Shown: positions 1 to 12,872, counted from the first letter of the stretch. The stretch: DNA of 64,000 nt from Aspidapion aeneum (GCA_963576565.1 OY755045.1:1983477-2047476), one strand, 5' to 3'. Notes: a model not told the origin generated them from the letters alone. Translations and numbers: made by a program.

Positions 1-30
1 GACCACTAATGGACCACCAGTACAATAAAA

Positions 31-670
31 ACCTTCTCCGACAGTCAAGCAGCCTTAACAGCACTTGATTCCTATACGGTCTCATCGAGAACCGTGAGGT
101 GCTGTAAGGATTCGCTGAATGCGCTTGGTAGCGCTAACAATGTGTCATTGGTATGGATACCAGGGCATTTTGGGCACGAGGGAAATGAGGCTGCAGACCT
201 AGCAGCGAGGGAAGCGGCATCTGCCGAATTTTTCGGCCCTGAGTCAGCCCTGGGGATATCATACAATGCTGCTAAATCAACCATATTAAAATGGATGGAG
301 AATAGCTTCCAACAATACTGGATAAATATACCAGAACTGGCTCACTCTAAAGAGTTCATTAAAGTACGTTGTAGAAACAGAGCCAGGAACATTATTGGAC
401 ATACCAGATACGTATTATAGTGACTGGTCTTTTTACGGGACACTGTCGACTGAGTGTACTCATGCACAGAATGGGACTAACAGAAGAGACTGAATGTAGA
501 CTCTGTATGGAGGATGACGAAAGAATCAGGCATATACTGTGGGCATGTCCGGCTATTGCACGTTTACGTCAGAACACTTTCGGTAAACCTCAGATTGACT
601 CAGAAGATCTGAACAATGTCTCACCCAAACTGATAGCCGGCCTTTTCGGAGGATTAAATATACAGTGGTG
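31..670 (+). pseudogene. LINE remnant: RNase H domain and C-terminal zinc-knuckle region
   Basis: The + strand reads an RNase H domain of a non-LTR retrotransposon: SDSQAAL near base 40, then WIPGHFGHEGNEAADLAA near base 155, which are the usual catalytic-region blocks. A stop and frameshift near base 418 separate it from a second block with the spacing CRLC-x8-H-x4-C (about 498-555), the C-terminal Cys/His knuckle typical of LINEs. An RNase H domain suggests an I/LOA-type clade rather than a plain Jockey element. The copy is cut by the window start and frame-broken, so it is a dead fragment. The domain call is firm; the clade is inference. Confidence 0.8.
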
Positions 671-719
671 AGACACCACTCAAAAGTGAGCCACAATAGA
701 CCCACTGGTGGTCGCAGTG

Positions 720-3600
720 GAAGGGCTGCAAGGACCACTCACATATGAATCATCATCAACCCTCCTTTTTTTTACAAGCCTATTTGCCAAACATTTTTGA
801 AATTCACTGCTCATTTCATTATAATTGTTGCGTATAGTGCTAGTTACGAAAAATAAAACGGACGATAGCCATAATTAATATTCCCCCAGAGAGATGACGA
901 GATGGTTCCCAATTAAAAACCCTAGCGTTGTCTAGGGAATTTTCAATTTACGCCTGGTCCAAAGTTATTTATTGCGAAACTACACTTCACTTCTCGGCTA
1001 TATGGCCAGTGGCATATCTTGCCGTCGATATTGGGGGGGGGGGGAGTTAGGGCCGTAGTCTAATCATTTTTTGAAAGAAAAGTAGTAAATTACCAAAGGA
1101 TAAAAAAAAATCAAAATATTTATATGCCATTTTTATATTACGTTTCACTTGAAATTACAAAATTTTTGAAAAATTTATAATTTGGTAAAAATTAATTCTA
1201 ATAAGTTTTTAAAAATAAAAACATAATTTACTTTTTTGGCTACGACAATTAATTGCAAAAGGAAAAAAACTTAAATTTTAAATACCTTAAGGATAAAGTT
1301 TATTCTACTACTCATAATACGATAGAAGAACTTGAGGCAGCCGTTGTTCAAGCCATAGAAGAAATTCTATACATACAAAATACAGACATTTTTCATCTTT
1401 AGGGGCGGCTCCTACCTAGGGGTTATTCTTCCCTTTATATGATATAATTTTTTGTACCTTATACAAGAAATTATTCGGTAAACCCGGGTAAACCGTGTAG
1501 TTTGTTAGGCAGTCACCCCATTATCCCCTCTTGTATACGCCAGTGTCAGTATTTTATGGCTCGCTTCTGTTTCAGAATTATTGTTTGGGAGGAAAATATG
1601 GTGTATTGTTTTTTATTGCTTTTAATAGAAAAGCTTGAAAAAAACCGTGACACAGTTTTATTTATTGTAGAATAGTTTTGACCAGAACATCGAAATAAAT
1701 TATCCCCTTAAATCTCCCGATTGACGACTTTGAGTTACCCTTGCTACCACATGGACATACGATGTGATCTTCGTAGCGTTGAAGTAAAATATCACCTTAT
1801 ATGGACCTGGATCGAGAAAATTACCTTGAAAAAACACATTGACCAGGTGTCGTCGTCAGAGGTAGTGGGATAAACAGAAAATTGATCGCCTATAAATTCG
1901 ATTTCTTGAATTATATCAGTATTACAGTTGCAGCTAAAAGTAAAAAATCTTAAAAAGTTAAACTAAAGTGAATTAGTTAAAAATAAAAGATGAGTTAACC
2001 ATTCTATAAAAATGTAGTCTTAAATGAATTCTAGAGTTTTTAAACTCTTAATGAAAGTCTTTTATTAAATATGAAGATTCCTCGTTTATTTAAAATAAAT
2101 TAAAATAAATTATAACTGATTAATTAGACAAAAACCTCTAATCGCTCGATTTTCACTTGTGAAATAATAAATTAAAGACTCTTTTGGCTCTTGAATTGTC
2201 GACTCTAACTTTCTATTCATTCTCCTTACTATTTTAAAGTCTTTGCAAAATTAATGCTGACCTTAAGCTTACCATAAACTAACATCAAAACCTTGTAACA
2301 AAAGAGGATATAAATATAAATGGTATTTTTGCCCATTTATGAGTTTTTATTTTTTTCATATGGCAACGCAGCGACTTGTTTTTTGGCATATTTTCAGGTT
2401 CGCTGTATTTTAAAGTACACTTTGTCACTAAACAAGGTGTCTTACTGATCTTCGGTTCGGTTCGGTTATTTTTTTTGTAAATGTAAGTAAATAATTTGTT
2501 AATTTAATTGGCAACTGGAAAATACAGACCTATTTATTTATATTTATCTATAAACGTTTTTCTAAATTATATAAACAATGTGGGAAAATCATACATACCT
2601 TTTTAATTTTCTTCTTTAAACTTCAAGTATTCACTTTTTTATATTTATTATCAAATTTTAGTACAATTAAACTTTTGTATTCAAATATTTCCACTCTTTA
2701 GACTTTTAGGTTTTAAGAACTTTTGTATCTTTGTTGTAAATATATTAATTTATCAACATTTAAACGTTGAATGAATAGGTGAAGTTACTAGTTTCCTTTG
2801 GTTCAGAAAGCAGTTTTTGTTTTCAGCCGATGATATTTAGTTTGATTTTTTTTTCTGTGTGTGGTGAAGAATTGCAAGCTTAAGATAGATAAAATTAACA
2901 TTCAAATGACGCTGTAATTTCCTGCAGTTTAAGGAACTTTTCGCCTGCTAATGTATTCTATGCGCCACCAGTAACTAGATATATTCCATGGAAATTTGAG
3001 TTTTTGCTTCTTCGTAAAAAGGAGACAAAATGTTTCTTCTTTATTTTACTTCTTTTGTTTTAAATTAAAATTAATATTTGGTACCTAAAATTAATAACCT
3101 CTTCTTTTATTTTCTAATCATGTAATGGTCAACTAAAAAAATATACTAAAACTAAAAATTTTTATATTTTTTTTATTACTGTGTGCTGCTTTTTTTTGTC
3201 GCCTTCAAGTTGTAAACCAGTGTTGCCAGATTTAAAGCTTTTTCTTTAATATAAAGGGTTTTGAACAAAAATTTTGACTATTGAAGGTTTGAAGGTTTTT
3301 ATCCGAATTTCAAGGATTTTGACTATTTTGAGGCAAAGGTATATATTTTGCAAATTTTTCAATAATTTTACCTAACCTAACTTAAGTAGGAAAATTTAAA
3401 TATTATATTTTTAATGTTGGTTTTTATAATTTATGATTTAAATTATTAATCTTTTATTTATTTGGTTTTTTCATCCATTTTTATAAATTTTTTTGGTTTA
3501 CTGTCGACCACCCGTTACTGTTTTGAAGGATATGAAGGGTTTTTGTCACTTAGTTGCAGGAAAGTCGTCAGAAAAGTCTGGCAACACTGTCTCAAGCCAC
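720..3600. other. AT-rich stretch with no gene seen
   Basis: Stops are frequent in every frame and I see no receptor exon or conserved domain. About 2282-2450 carries a diverged piece of the foldback family that is complete at 47623-49148 (the TTTTTGGCATATTTTCAGG block). The rest looks like intron or intergenic sequence. Confidence 0.6.
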
Positions 3601-3601
3601 T

Positions 3602-4054
3602 CAAATAAGAAAGTAATTTTTCCCTATAGAATATTAATAGGTTAAAAACGAGGGAAATTTCTCGACAATTTCCCAATGTGGGGCGAAAAACCAAGGTAAT
3701 TGGGAAGGAGAAAATAGGTAATTAGCACCGTTTGTGTTCCATGTCTAACCCTAGATGACACTTTGACCAAGGTTTGGAAAATATGTCTGTGTTTAGACAA
3801 CTTCGTTTTAGCCCATATAGTTTAAAATAACTCAAAATGCTTTCTGATGTCCCTGTTTTGTGGCGCCTCTGCAACTGTCAGAATAAAAAGGAATGAAAAC
3901 ATTTTTAAATAAAAAAAAGAGGTACACAATAATAATGGTTGGTGAGTGTTTAACCTAAGGTCACTGTATAACAAAGTTCCTTCTAAAACTTCGTTGTATA
4001 GTAAACTTAGTTTAACCACGTGTGAAAAAAATGGTGATGAATTTTATCAACTAT
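3602..4054. repeat. dispersed repeat, copy 1 (second copy at 38119-38521)
   Basis: The block beginning AATAAGAAAGTAATTTT and continuing through AGGTAATTAGCAC and TTTGACCAAGGTTTGG recurs in the same orientation and order at 38119-38521 with scattered substitutions and small indels. No coding frame is shared. It is a dispersed repeat of unknown class. Confidence 0.7.
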
Positions 4055-4369
4055 TGTTATCATATAAGGGTTATCTGACCTCGCCAAGTTCGCGGAATCT
4101 GCTTGAAACATTTCAGCCCATATTTGACCTATCTAAAACTTTACTTCAAAATGAGCTACGAAACTCAAACTTTGCACAGTCTAGATCTTTATTGTGTTAA
4201 CAACCTCTCCAAGTTTCATAGACTTTCATAAAGTAGTAAAGTAGTTACGAAATTTTAAAAAACGTCGAAATGTCCACTTACTCACTTACTCAAATGTATA
4301 GATCTTCAAAATTCTACTGTACTTCCAGATCTGCTACAAAGCTGGGCACACTGATAGAAAGTGTGACCA

Positions 4370-4640
4370 AACCCTTGAAAAAAATCAAAAAACCCCAAAA
4401 TTCTAATTTACTCCCTTCCACTATAAATGTAAAGTTATTTAAAAGTAACATTGCCCACTTCCAGAAACGCTAGAGAGTTAAGCTTTGGCATACTGATAGG
4501 AACAATATTAAAACTATAGAAAAAAATTTAAAAACTCCAAAATTTTAATTTACGTCCCTCCCCTATAAATGTAAAGTTATGTAAAAGTAACATTGCCCAC
4601 TTCCAGAAACGCCAGAGCTCAGCTTTGGAAGGCTGATAAC
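4370..4640. repeat. diverged tandem pair, period about 142 bp
   Basis: The block CTATAAATGTAAAGTTAT followed by AAAGTAACATTGCCCACTTC occurs at about 4421 and again at about 4563. The short open frame over it (4270-4473) does not continue into the second unit in the same frame, so I do not call it a gene. Confidence 0.6.
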
Positions 4641-5434
4641 AACTATGATAAACCATAGTAAAAAATTTAAAAACCTCAAAATTTTAAATAAGGCATTGTA
4701 AAAGTTTTGAACAATATTTTCCATATTTTACTACTTTAAAATAAATATCATCCAAATTCTTTACAAAAGCCAAGTAAGCGAAAATGGTATTTCGTAAAAA
4801 GAATGAAGATAAAAGTATAGTCAAACTCTCCAATACAAATTTCAAAATGAAGGCTTCTTACTATTTTGGAAATGGTTATTGTATACATAGTATAAGATAA
4901 GATTATCAGGTCAGAATAAGGGAATATACTTCCGTTTTGGTTGATTGTGCAGTCAAGATTTCTATGTGTATTTTTTGTGGAATATTAATTAACAGATAGC
5001 CCTAGATACCTGTGCATATGTCAAGCTCAACAAAAATAAATGGATCTATGACAGATCTGATAACTTCCTAGCTAGCCTATTAGCAAGCACTTCAAGTGAA
5101 GCTATGATAATCAGCCTTAAATAAATATCTCAGAAACTAAAGCTTCTACGAAGTTTTTGGTACTATATTCTGAGAGCCTCATATTAATGCAATGCTGCGT
5201 TAAAAAGTTAGCATTTTTAAAAAATTTTAATTGTCAAAAACCTGTCATTAGCATTAATGGATTTTGACCAAAATCTAATCAGATCGTTAGAGTGTCAAGC
5301 ACTATTTTTCCTGAAAATTTTATGAAAATCGGTTCAGCGGTTTAGGAGCTATCATCATATATAGTCAGACACCACGACGATATTGCTAGGATAGGTCAAA
5401 ATCCACCCAAATAACACATTTGTGGCGTTATCTC

Positions 5435-6181
5435 AAAATAGTAGTTTACCTAACTCGTGCGGAAAGTGCCACTTTTCCGCACGCGATTGCAGATGGCCAA
5501 ACGACGCGATAGCGGAGTTTGGCCAGCAATCAAGTGCGGAAAAGACACTTTACGCACGAGTTAGGTACACTATTTTTTCTATAAGCGTGAGGAAAAGACT
5601 AAAAATTAATCAGAAAATTATTTATATTCAAAACGTTTTAATCAAATCAATTATTATTATTCACATTCTAGCGGCTTCTAGAACTGACTGGGGTAGATCT
5701 TCGTCCGAAGAATCCATTGAAAATCTGATTTTTTTGTTTGAAAAATTCAAAAGACGCTTGTATCTGCAAAATTGGCTTTGTTTTGACAGTTTGTTTGTAC
5801 TTTGTTGCTATGGTGATTTAAGATGCCAAATCTAAAACCACTAGTGTTCATTGTTGTTTGACATTGACAATGACGATATTTATACCGGGGAGGTTTAAAA
5901 CTTATAATTTGAACCTATTTTACTGAAAACTTTATTTTATCGAAAATATTGAAAATATAGCAGAATTTTAGTCAATTTGAATATTTTTAGGATATTTCGT
6001 GTGCTAGGAAAGATACAAATGTTTTTTGAACGGTCTAAATGTTATAGAACACCTCAAAATCGTAACAAATTTACTTTTCCGCACTAGAGCGGAAAAAATA
6101 TTTTTCCGCACTAGTGCGGAAAAGTGGCACTTTCCACACTAAAATGCGTGCGGAGAAGTGGACTTTTCCGCACGCTTATAG
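5435..6181. repeat. 747-bp tandem repeat, unit 1
   Basis: This is the first of two nearly identical head-to-tail units. It starts AATAGTAGTTTACCTAACT and ends at TTCCGCACGCTTATAG. It is rich in the motif GTGCGGAAAA and its complement, arranged as palindromes at both ends of the unit. A frame of about 137 codons is open across it, but the two units are near-identical at all codon positions and no known domain is visible, so coding is not supported. Confidence 0.85.
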
Positions 6182-6931
6182 AAAATAGTAGTTTACCTAA
6201 CTAGTGCGGAAAGTGCCTCTTTCCGCACGCGATTGCAGATGGCCAAACGACGCGATAGCGGAGTTTGGCCAGCAATCAAGTGCGGAAAAGACACTTTACG
6301 CACGAGTTAGGTACACTATTTTTTCTATAAGCGTGAGGAAAAAACTAAAAATTAATCAGAAAATTATTTATATTCAAAACGTTTTAATCAAATCAATTAT
6401 TATTATTCACATTCTAGCGGCTTCTAGAACTGACTGGGGTAGATCTTCGTCCGAAAAATCCATTGAAAATCTGATTTTTTTGTTTGAAAAATTCAAAAGA
6501 CGCTTGTATCTGCAAAATTGGCTTTGTTTTGACAGTTTGTTTGTACTTTGTTGCTATGGTGATTTAAGATGCCAAATCTAAAACCACTAGTGTTCATTGT
6601 TGTTTGACATTGACAATGACGATATTTATACCGGGGAGGTTTAAAACTTATAATTTGAACCTATTTTACTGAAAACTTTATTTTATCGAAAATATTGAAA
6701 ATATAGCAGAATTTTAGTCAATTTGAATATTTTTAGGATATTTCGTGTGCTAGGAAAGATACAAATGTATTTTGAACGTTCTAAATGTTATAGAACACCT
6801 CAAAATCGTAACAAATTTACTTTTCCGCACTAGTGCGGAAAAAATATTTTTCCGCACTAGTGCGGAAAAGTGGCACTTTCCACACTAAAATGCGTGCGGA
6901 AAAGTGGACTTTTCCGCACGCTTATAGAAAA
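6182..6931. repeat. 747-bp tandem repeat, unit 2
   Basis: This is the second unit. Point differences from unit 1 are few, for example CTAGTGCGG where unit 1 has CTCGTGCGG near the start. Its end carries two perfect palindromes of 22 bp centred on CTAG at 6821-6842 and 6847-6868; unit 1 has the first of these with one substitution. Confidence 0.85.
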
Positions 6932-8606
6932 AAGTTTTTTTCGTCGAAAATAATACCTTCTCTAGCTATTGCTCCGCGGGCTAGGAAGGTAAAAATGATA
7001 GTAGTACTCCCTCTATAGGATAAAAAATATTCAACAGGAAAATATTACAAAAAACGTATATTTTAAAAGTTTTTTCTCGACAAAAAAATTAATTTAGCTC
7101 TGACTGTTTCAAGTTTAAAAATAATTATGTCTAAACAAACTCTCTCGTCGGGAAAGTAATTAAAACTGGAAAAAAACCTGTTGAATTTGGGATAACGCCT
7201 ACGCGAATTTTCCATGATTTTTTTTTCCTTTTACTCATTTTCACTCAAACATTTTATTTCAATGTGATAAAAGTAAAATTTTATTTGACCTTTATCTGCA
7301 AAATATCAAGCTGGTGACAGATTATTACTAATTACAAAATTTCACGTTTGTTAGTATTATTTTGCTTAAAAATTCCGCTGACTGACGCTCACTTGTCTGA
7401 TCGCGGGTAAAAACACAATCAGCGTTGATCTGGCCTGAAAGGTAGAAGAGCTGTCGTAGGGCACGGATTAGTTTGTTTTTTTATTTGTAATTGATCTTTT
7501 ATTTATTTTTATTTATTTAGCAGTTTATTTTTGCCTGCTCTTGTTCCGGTTTCTCACGTAACTCGGTAGATGGCGCTTCTTGAGAGAATTTTCTCACTAT
7601 TTACATAGGATTAGAGACAAAACCGTCTAATTAACTTCGCAAGAGTGTCACATTGACCAAGTAGTATTCTGGGGAGTCCCATAAAGACTACAACTTTTGT
7701 GTTTAAAGTTTTTTTCCATCTCTTACATTAAAGACAGAAGACGCATTCTAAATATACGGAAACACCCTGTACCAATGTATTTGAGTTTTTAACAACCTTA
7801 ATATAATTTTTTAATGTTTTGATTACGCTTTTGAAAGCGCAAAGTAAATTACAAACGCCCCGAAGCAAAATAATCCTTTTAAATTTTGTATAAATTTATA
7901 ATTTGACTATAAACAGCGAAAACGCATACACAGGGTGTTTCAGAATGCCTTAAGTGATTTCAAGACAAAGTTCTTATACCGGGTGTTTTAGAGTTGTATT
8001 GCCAAAAACACAGGGTCGATTCTCCTCATGAAAATGTCAAAAAAAGTTTATATGAACATGTGTTCTAAAATGCCTCGTTTAAAAAATACAGGGTGTTAAA
8101 ACTTTATAAAAAAATAAATATTTGCTAAAACACTCTAAATATTCGTCTCAAATTTGGTACTTGCCCCACCCTGGCTTGTCACCTGCCCTATCTGGCTTTA
8201 GCTTATTAACTAAGACGTATTATCAAGGTTTAATCGCAATCTTCGCAAGTTAATATTTAAGTTTAGGTTATTTGATTGTACATTTTTTTGCTTTTATGCC
8301 CCACCCTGACTACGCCCATGTGTATGCCCCATATTTATGCTCTAACGTATCTGGTTTTAGATTACGTTCCCATTAAAATTAAAATTAAAAAAAAAATCAT
8401 CATTTATTTCTTTTAATATCTATTATTCTTTGGGGAACTTTGAAACTCTTAAAAGGTATAACTCCACAGGTCGCAAAGTTTTCGAATAACTTTCTAGGTA
8501 AACTGTCCGGAAGTTAAGAGTTATGTTTATTAGGTGTGAATTCGGCGACTTTATTCAACTTTATTATACTTTCTGCCTTATGGAAGTTGATTAAATTTCT
8601 TAATAA
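6932..8606. other. intronic stretch without a gene
   Basis: Apart from the dispersed repeat at 7378-7690, this holds several isolated CAGGGTGT motifs (about 7931, 7980, 8088) of the kind seen at mariner-type ends, and a TATGCCCCATATTTATGCTC block that recurs near 52350 and 60050. I see no exon. Confidence 0.5.
7378..7690 (+). repeat. dispersed repeat with GAGACAAAACCGTCTAATTA core
   Basis: The same block is present at about 35213-35530 in the same orientation and at about 59215-59345 inverted. The shared core reads GAGACAAAACCGTCTAATTA and is followed by TGTCACATTGACCAAG and a GAGTCCCATAA end. No open frame is shared. It is a repeat family of unknown class. Confidence 0.75.
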
Positions 8607-8859
8607 TAGAGAATTATTGAAATACAGCCAGCCTATAATTGTGCAAGGCACTATTTTGACACATTCACATTGAAAACTGACAGTTAAGCCTTCAAAATTG
8701 ACATACTAAAGTCGAATTTAAAACTTATTAAATTATAAAGGAAGGCACTATTTATTCAAGTTTATATAGTAACTAAAGGCCGTATGTTAAAAGATCACAG
8801 CTGATATTACAATGTAAAGGTGTCAAAATAGTGCCTGGCTTTATTTCAATAATTCTCTA
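8607..8859. mobile_element. MITE with about 50-bp terminal inverted repeats
   Basis: The left end TAGAGAATTATTGAAATA and the subterminal GGCACTATTTTGACAC are inverted at the right end (GTCAAAATAGTGCC then TATTTCAATAATTCTCTA). It is about 253 bp with no coding capacity. The flanking TA/ATA is compatible with a TA target duplication. Confidence 0.7.
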
Positions 8860-8911
8860 ATAAAAATCATTACCTCCTGTATTTATTATTACCTTAGTGG
8901 GAGACCTTTTG

Positions 8912-9277
8912 CAGTGGCGCACCCAGGAATGTGTCTTGGGGGGGGAGGGCCCGAGACCTCTCGGGGGCCGACAACTAAAACGGGCGCTTCGCAAAAATCG
9001 TGCAACCAAAAAAAAAAAGGTAATCGTGTGTTGGAGCGGTCCGACAGCTCAAAAGGACGCCTGTCACAAATCTTGCGACCAAAAAAAAAAACAAAAACAA
9101 GCTTTTCGCGGGACGCGACGAACTACGCCGCTGCTTAGGGGGCCCGAGTCCTCATTATGTCAAATTTGAAGCTATTTTTTCTGTTTTATCAAGAAATATG
9201 TAGAAAATATTTAAAAAATCGAAGGCTTGGGGGGGGGGGCCGGGCCCCGGAGCCCCCCCTTCCTGGATGCGCCCATG
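8912..9277. mobile_element. hAT-type MITE (CAGTGGCGCACCCAGG family)
   Basis: The ends are CAGTGGCGCACCCAGG and, inverted, TGGATGCGCCCATG, with G-runs just inside. CCTTTTG flanks both sides, a 7-8 bp target duplication as expected for hAT elements. The interior is A-runs and GC-rich stretches with no real gene; the frames there are shadows. Relatives sit at 12873, 14752, 24764, 34249 and 58141. Confidence 0.8.
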
Positions 9278-11182
9278 CCTTTTGGAAAATTTATCGCAGG
9301 CTACAGGAATAATAAATTTGACTCGATCGGAGTTGTTAGGGTGAAATAAGGGTGAAATAAGGTAGACTAGACCTAGATATACAGGGTGTCCAAAATAAAA
9401 GCAACTACATGGGGATTTCGGAAATGGTAAGAGATACAAGTTTGTTTAAATAAGAACAAAGCTGCGCTATTCTAATCCCAATCAGGTGCTGTATCAATAT
9501 TAAAGATATCTACAGGGGTTACTAAAATATCGAGCAAAAACTAAAAATTGTGTGTTTTGAAAAATATCGCCGCCATCTTGGAAACAAACTTAATGAAATT
9601 TGATAGTTTGGTATAACAACTACGGCCAATCGAATGACGTTAACAAAATTTTTCTAGGCCTTCTAGTTTTTTTGAAACCATAGCCAACTTTGTTATTTCT
9701 TATGACCTCCATATTGAATTTTTACGTCAATAAATAGAGCATTAAAAGAGCTTTTCAACCATGTATAATAAGCCTATCTTTGGGTGACGGAAAATGTGAA
9801 TTTATTTAAAAAACTGTTTTTCACTTGCTTGGCTGTGAAACAAATGCCGTAGTTGTGTTTGTTGTCATACCTACGTAACTACCTTTCAAAACTTTTCCAT
9901 TTATTTGATTTATCTTTTGTAGTTTTAATGTTTCTAAATTACTTAAGATTTTTTTTAAGTGACATTATCAAATTTAACCTTGCAAGGTTTCCAAATTGTT
10001 ATATAACAAAATCTAACAATTTTCCAGAAAACCGAAAAATGTTTTTTTTTATTTTTGAATTTAATCTTCTACATTTTAATTTTGTTTTTCACAAAAGTTG
10101 TGAAAATATACCCTTATATTATATCCTAAACACGTTGTAATTATTTTTTAACAAAATGATTTTATTTTTACTTTTTGTTTTAATTTTAAAACTGAAAAAA
10201 GGCCCTTTTTTTATCGAAAAATGCCCGATATCAGAAAGCAGTTTTTTTTTAAAAAAATAACGGTGGTTCTTTTGCCAAAAAGTCTATTTTTAGATGGTTT
10301 TAAAAAAAACATCAAGTTTTTTTTGTTCTGCAGTTTTAGTTGCTAACATTTTTAGGAAAATAATTTACCTACATATTAAAATTCACCACCAAAACAAAAA
10401 AAATAATGCGGCCGACAGTAATTAAACCACTATTTTAAGTAATGCATGCTGAATGACTGGATGCCTACCGTAATGAACAGACGTAACTAATACACAAAAC
10501 CGTTTCATGTCAATGGAATACTCCTTTACTTTAGATGTTAAAAAAACGATTGTGTTAAAATTATTTTTCTAAAACTTCTAATAACTAAAAATTTAATTAT
10601 TTATCGCTTTGCAATCTTGTACTAGGTAAAAAAAATGACTTTTTTCTTTTTCATTGTGACTATTTAATAAGCTGGTATCAAGGAAGAATTTAGGGGAAAA
10701 TAACTTGACAACTGCGCTTGCCTAACTCGGCCTTGTTAACCAGCGGGACAATAAGGATTAAAGTAACAAGTTTACTGCCAGGGAGCAGCCTCACACTCTG
10801 CAATGACCAATAAAACTTATAGTACAGAAAACTTAAGTAGATATAGTGAGAACAACTATCAAATGTTGAATCTGGTTTACTAAGATGAATCTTCTCTTTT
10901 TATATTAAAAAAATGTTATGCGTGACATATGATAAAATATAAAATTTAATATTTCGTGCTGTTTATAAACTAAATAATTTTTATAATTAAAATAGGTAAA
11001 CTTATGAAGGCTAATTTATGTTTTTAAAACCTTATTTTGTTAAGATCATCATAAGTGTTTAAATAATAACTAAAAATAATAATTATAATAATTTAAATGT
11101 GGATTTACTTAAAATACTAAAAAAGAAATCTGTTTAATTTTAGAATTAATATTAATAAAAATTAATACATCTTTTTTTCTAG
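9278..11182. other. intron upstream of receptor cassette A
   Basis: AT-rich with no conserved coding block. A polypyrimidine stretch at 11171-11180 followed by AG at 11181-11182 is the acceptor of the next exon. A CAGGGTGTCC mariner-like end lies near 9382. The 95-codon frame at 9853-10140 is F/L/N-rich low-complexity translation of AT-rich DNA and is not called. Confidence 0.6.
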
Positions 11183-11440
11183 GTACCAACCAGTCAACCA
11201 ACCCGTCTATTTTCCTTTATGAACCCTCTAGCATTTGAAATTTGGATTTACGTCCTGGCCGCCTACATGCTGGTCTCTTTTACGCTTTTCGTAATGGCCA
11301 GGTTTTCTCCCTACGAATGGAACAACCCCCACCCCTGTCATCAGGACTCCGACATCGTGGAAAATCAGTTTTCCGTGTCGAATAGTTTTTGGTTTATCAC
11401 CGGGACCTTTCTGAGACAAGGATCGGGGCTTAATCCTAAG
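11183..11440 (+). CDS. kainate receptor cassette A: M1 + pore loop with Arg at the Q/R site
   Basis: This is an 86-codon exon, phase 0 at both ends, with acceptor TTTTTTTCTAG before 11183 and donor AAG|GTTTGG after 11440. It encodes the pre-M1 LFSFMNPLAFEIW, the M1 helix, the family signature ARFSPYEW, a linker of normal length (PHPC...DIVENQF) and the pore stretch NSFWFITGTFLRQGSGLNPK. The kainate/AMPA consensus at this place is MQQGS(D/E)L. Here the Q/R-site residue is arginine, encoded by AGA at 11414-11416, and the acidic residue four positions on is glycine. In studied receptors an arginine here lowers calcium permeability and polyamine block; for this channel that is inference. The exon joins in frame to 34900 and competes with cassette B. 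Confidence 0.92.
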
Positions 11441-11619
11441 GTTTGGGGATATGTTTGATGTATGTTTTTATTGCATGATACTTTTTGGTAGTGCATTATA
11501 TACAGTAGGTAACCAGCAGCATTTTTGATATCAAGAAAATTTATTAATTAAATATATTTATATTTATTAATATTTTTATTTTGTTTTTTATTTATTTTAT
11601 TATTTTGTTATTTAATTAT

Positions 11620-11900
11620 TTTGTTATTTTACTATTTTATTATTTTATTATTTTATTATTTTATTATTTTATTATTTTATTATTTTATTATTTTATTATT
11701 TTATTATTTTATTATTTTATTATTTTATTATTTTATTATTTTATTATTTTATTATTTTATTATTTTATTATTTTATTATTTTATTATTTTATTATTTTAT
11801 TATTTTATTATTTTATTATTTTATTATTTTATTATTTTATTATTTTATTATTTTATTATTTTATTATTTTATTATTTTATTATTTTATTATTTTATTATT
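11620..11900. repeat. microsatellite (ATTATTTT)n
   Basis: About 34 near-perfect copies of an 8-bp unit just downstream of cassette A. The long frames across it translate as FYYFIILL repeats because 24 bp is three units; these are artefacts, not genes. Confidence 0.98.
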
Positions 11901-12872
11901 TCTTGATCATTTTTATTTTTATGGATGTTGCATGCCATTTTAAAAAAATAGATATTTTTTTAAATGTTATTATTAGCCGCATTTTGATATCGTTTAAATT
12001 CAAAATAAAATAATTTGTTTTTCTCTTTTTAAAGGGGGAATTTTAGAATTGTTGGAGCATTAATGCCACGAGTTTAGATTAATTGGAATAAAAAAATAAA
12101 GCTGAATAAAAACAAAAAATTTACAAAAATATGAAAAGTAAAACGTATTATGTGTTTTTTGTATAAACTATGGAATGCAAAATTTACGTTTATTCATGCA
12201 AATCAAAAAATTTAATTTTAACATTAATATAATACCAATCCAGCCACACTGCAGTTTTAAAACTGCCTTCCATATCGCAACGAAAATTATAAAAACTCTC
12301 CAACTTTTTTTAAACATAATATGTGTTTCTATGTGTTTTGTTTCCAAAATAAAGGCTAATAAGATTTGAAAGAAGAGGCATTCTCCTTCTATCCTTAGGT
12401 ATTTTATCAATTTGAGGAATTTGCAAACTTCTCTTTTACACCTTGAGGTACAGGTTAAACATTCTTGTTTAATTTTTTTCTAATTTCTCCTTGGTATAAA
12501 GAGCTTTTGGTGCCTTCCAATAAAAAAATTTCATACATCAATTATTTTTGGTACAGTGGCGTACAACACCTGACAATGAGGTGTATAAATCATACACACA
12601 TCAAACCCCTGGGACCTAATGCACCGACAGAGCAGGGCCAACCCTCGAGATTTTCCGCCCAAGGAAAAACGACATTCGTCTTCTGACAGTTTTGCATTGG
12701 AATATGACAGCTATTCTTTCATTATAAGGATTTTGTTTACTATACGAACCGAAATAAATACTTTAATTATTATAAATAAACGACTTAGTTTTAAATTCGA
12801 CTTCAATGTAAATTTGTCAAAATACTGCCAGATATTTTTATTGCATGGCCTTATTCCAATAAGTCCCTAATA
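11901..12872. other. intron between cassettes A and B, no gene
   Basis: AT-rich intron. About 12690-12872 looks like a diverged MITE related to the element at 8607 (TTGTCAAAATACTGCC then TATTCCAATAAGTCCCTAAT). No exon or conserved domain is visible. Confidence 0.5.

Noticed and set aside
5422..6581. 137- and 125-codon frames in the tandem units
   Set aside because: The two units are near-identical at all codon positions because of recent duplication; no domain, and the frame begins in palindromic repeat sequence.
11581..12013. 120-130-codon frames reading FYYFIILL repeats
   Set aside because: Pure translation of the (ATTATTTT)n microsatellite; 24 bp equals three units, so the frame stays open by arithmetic.
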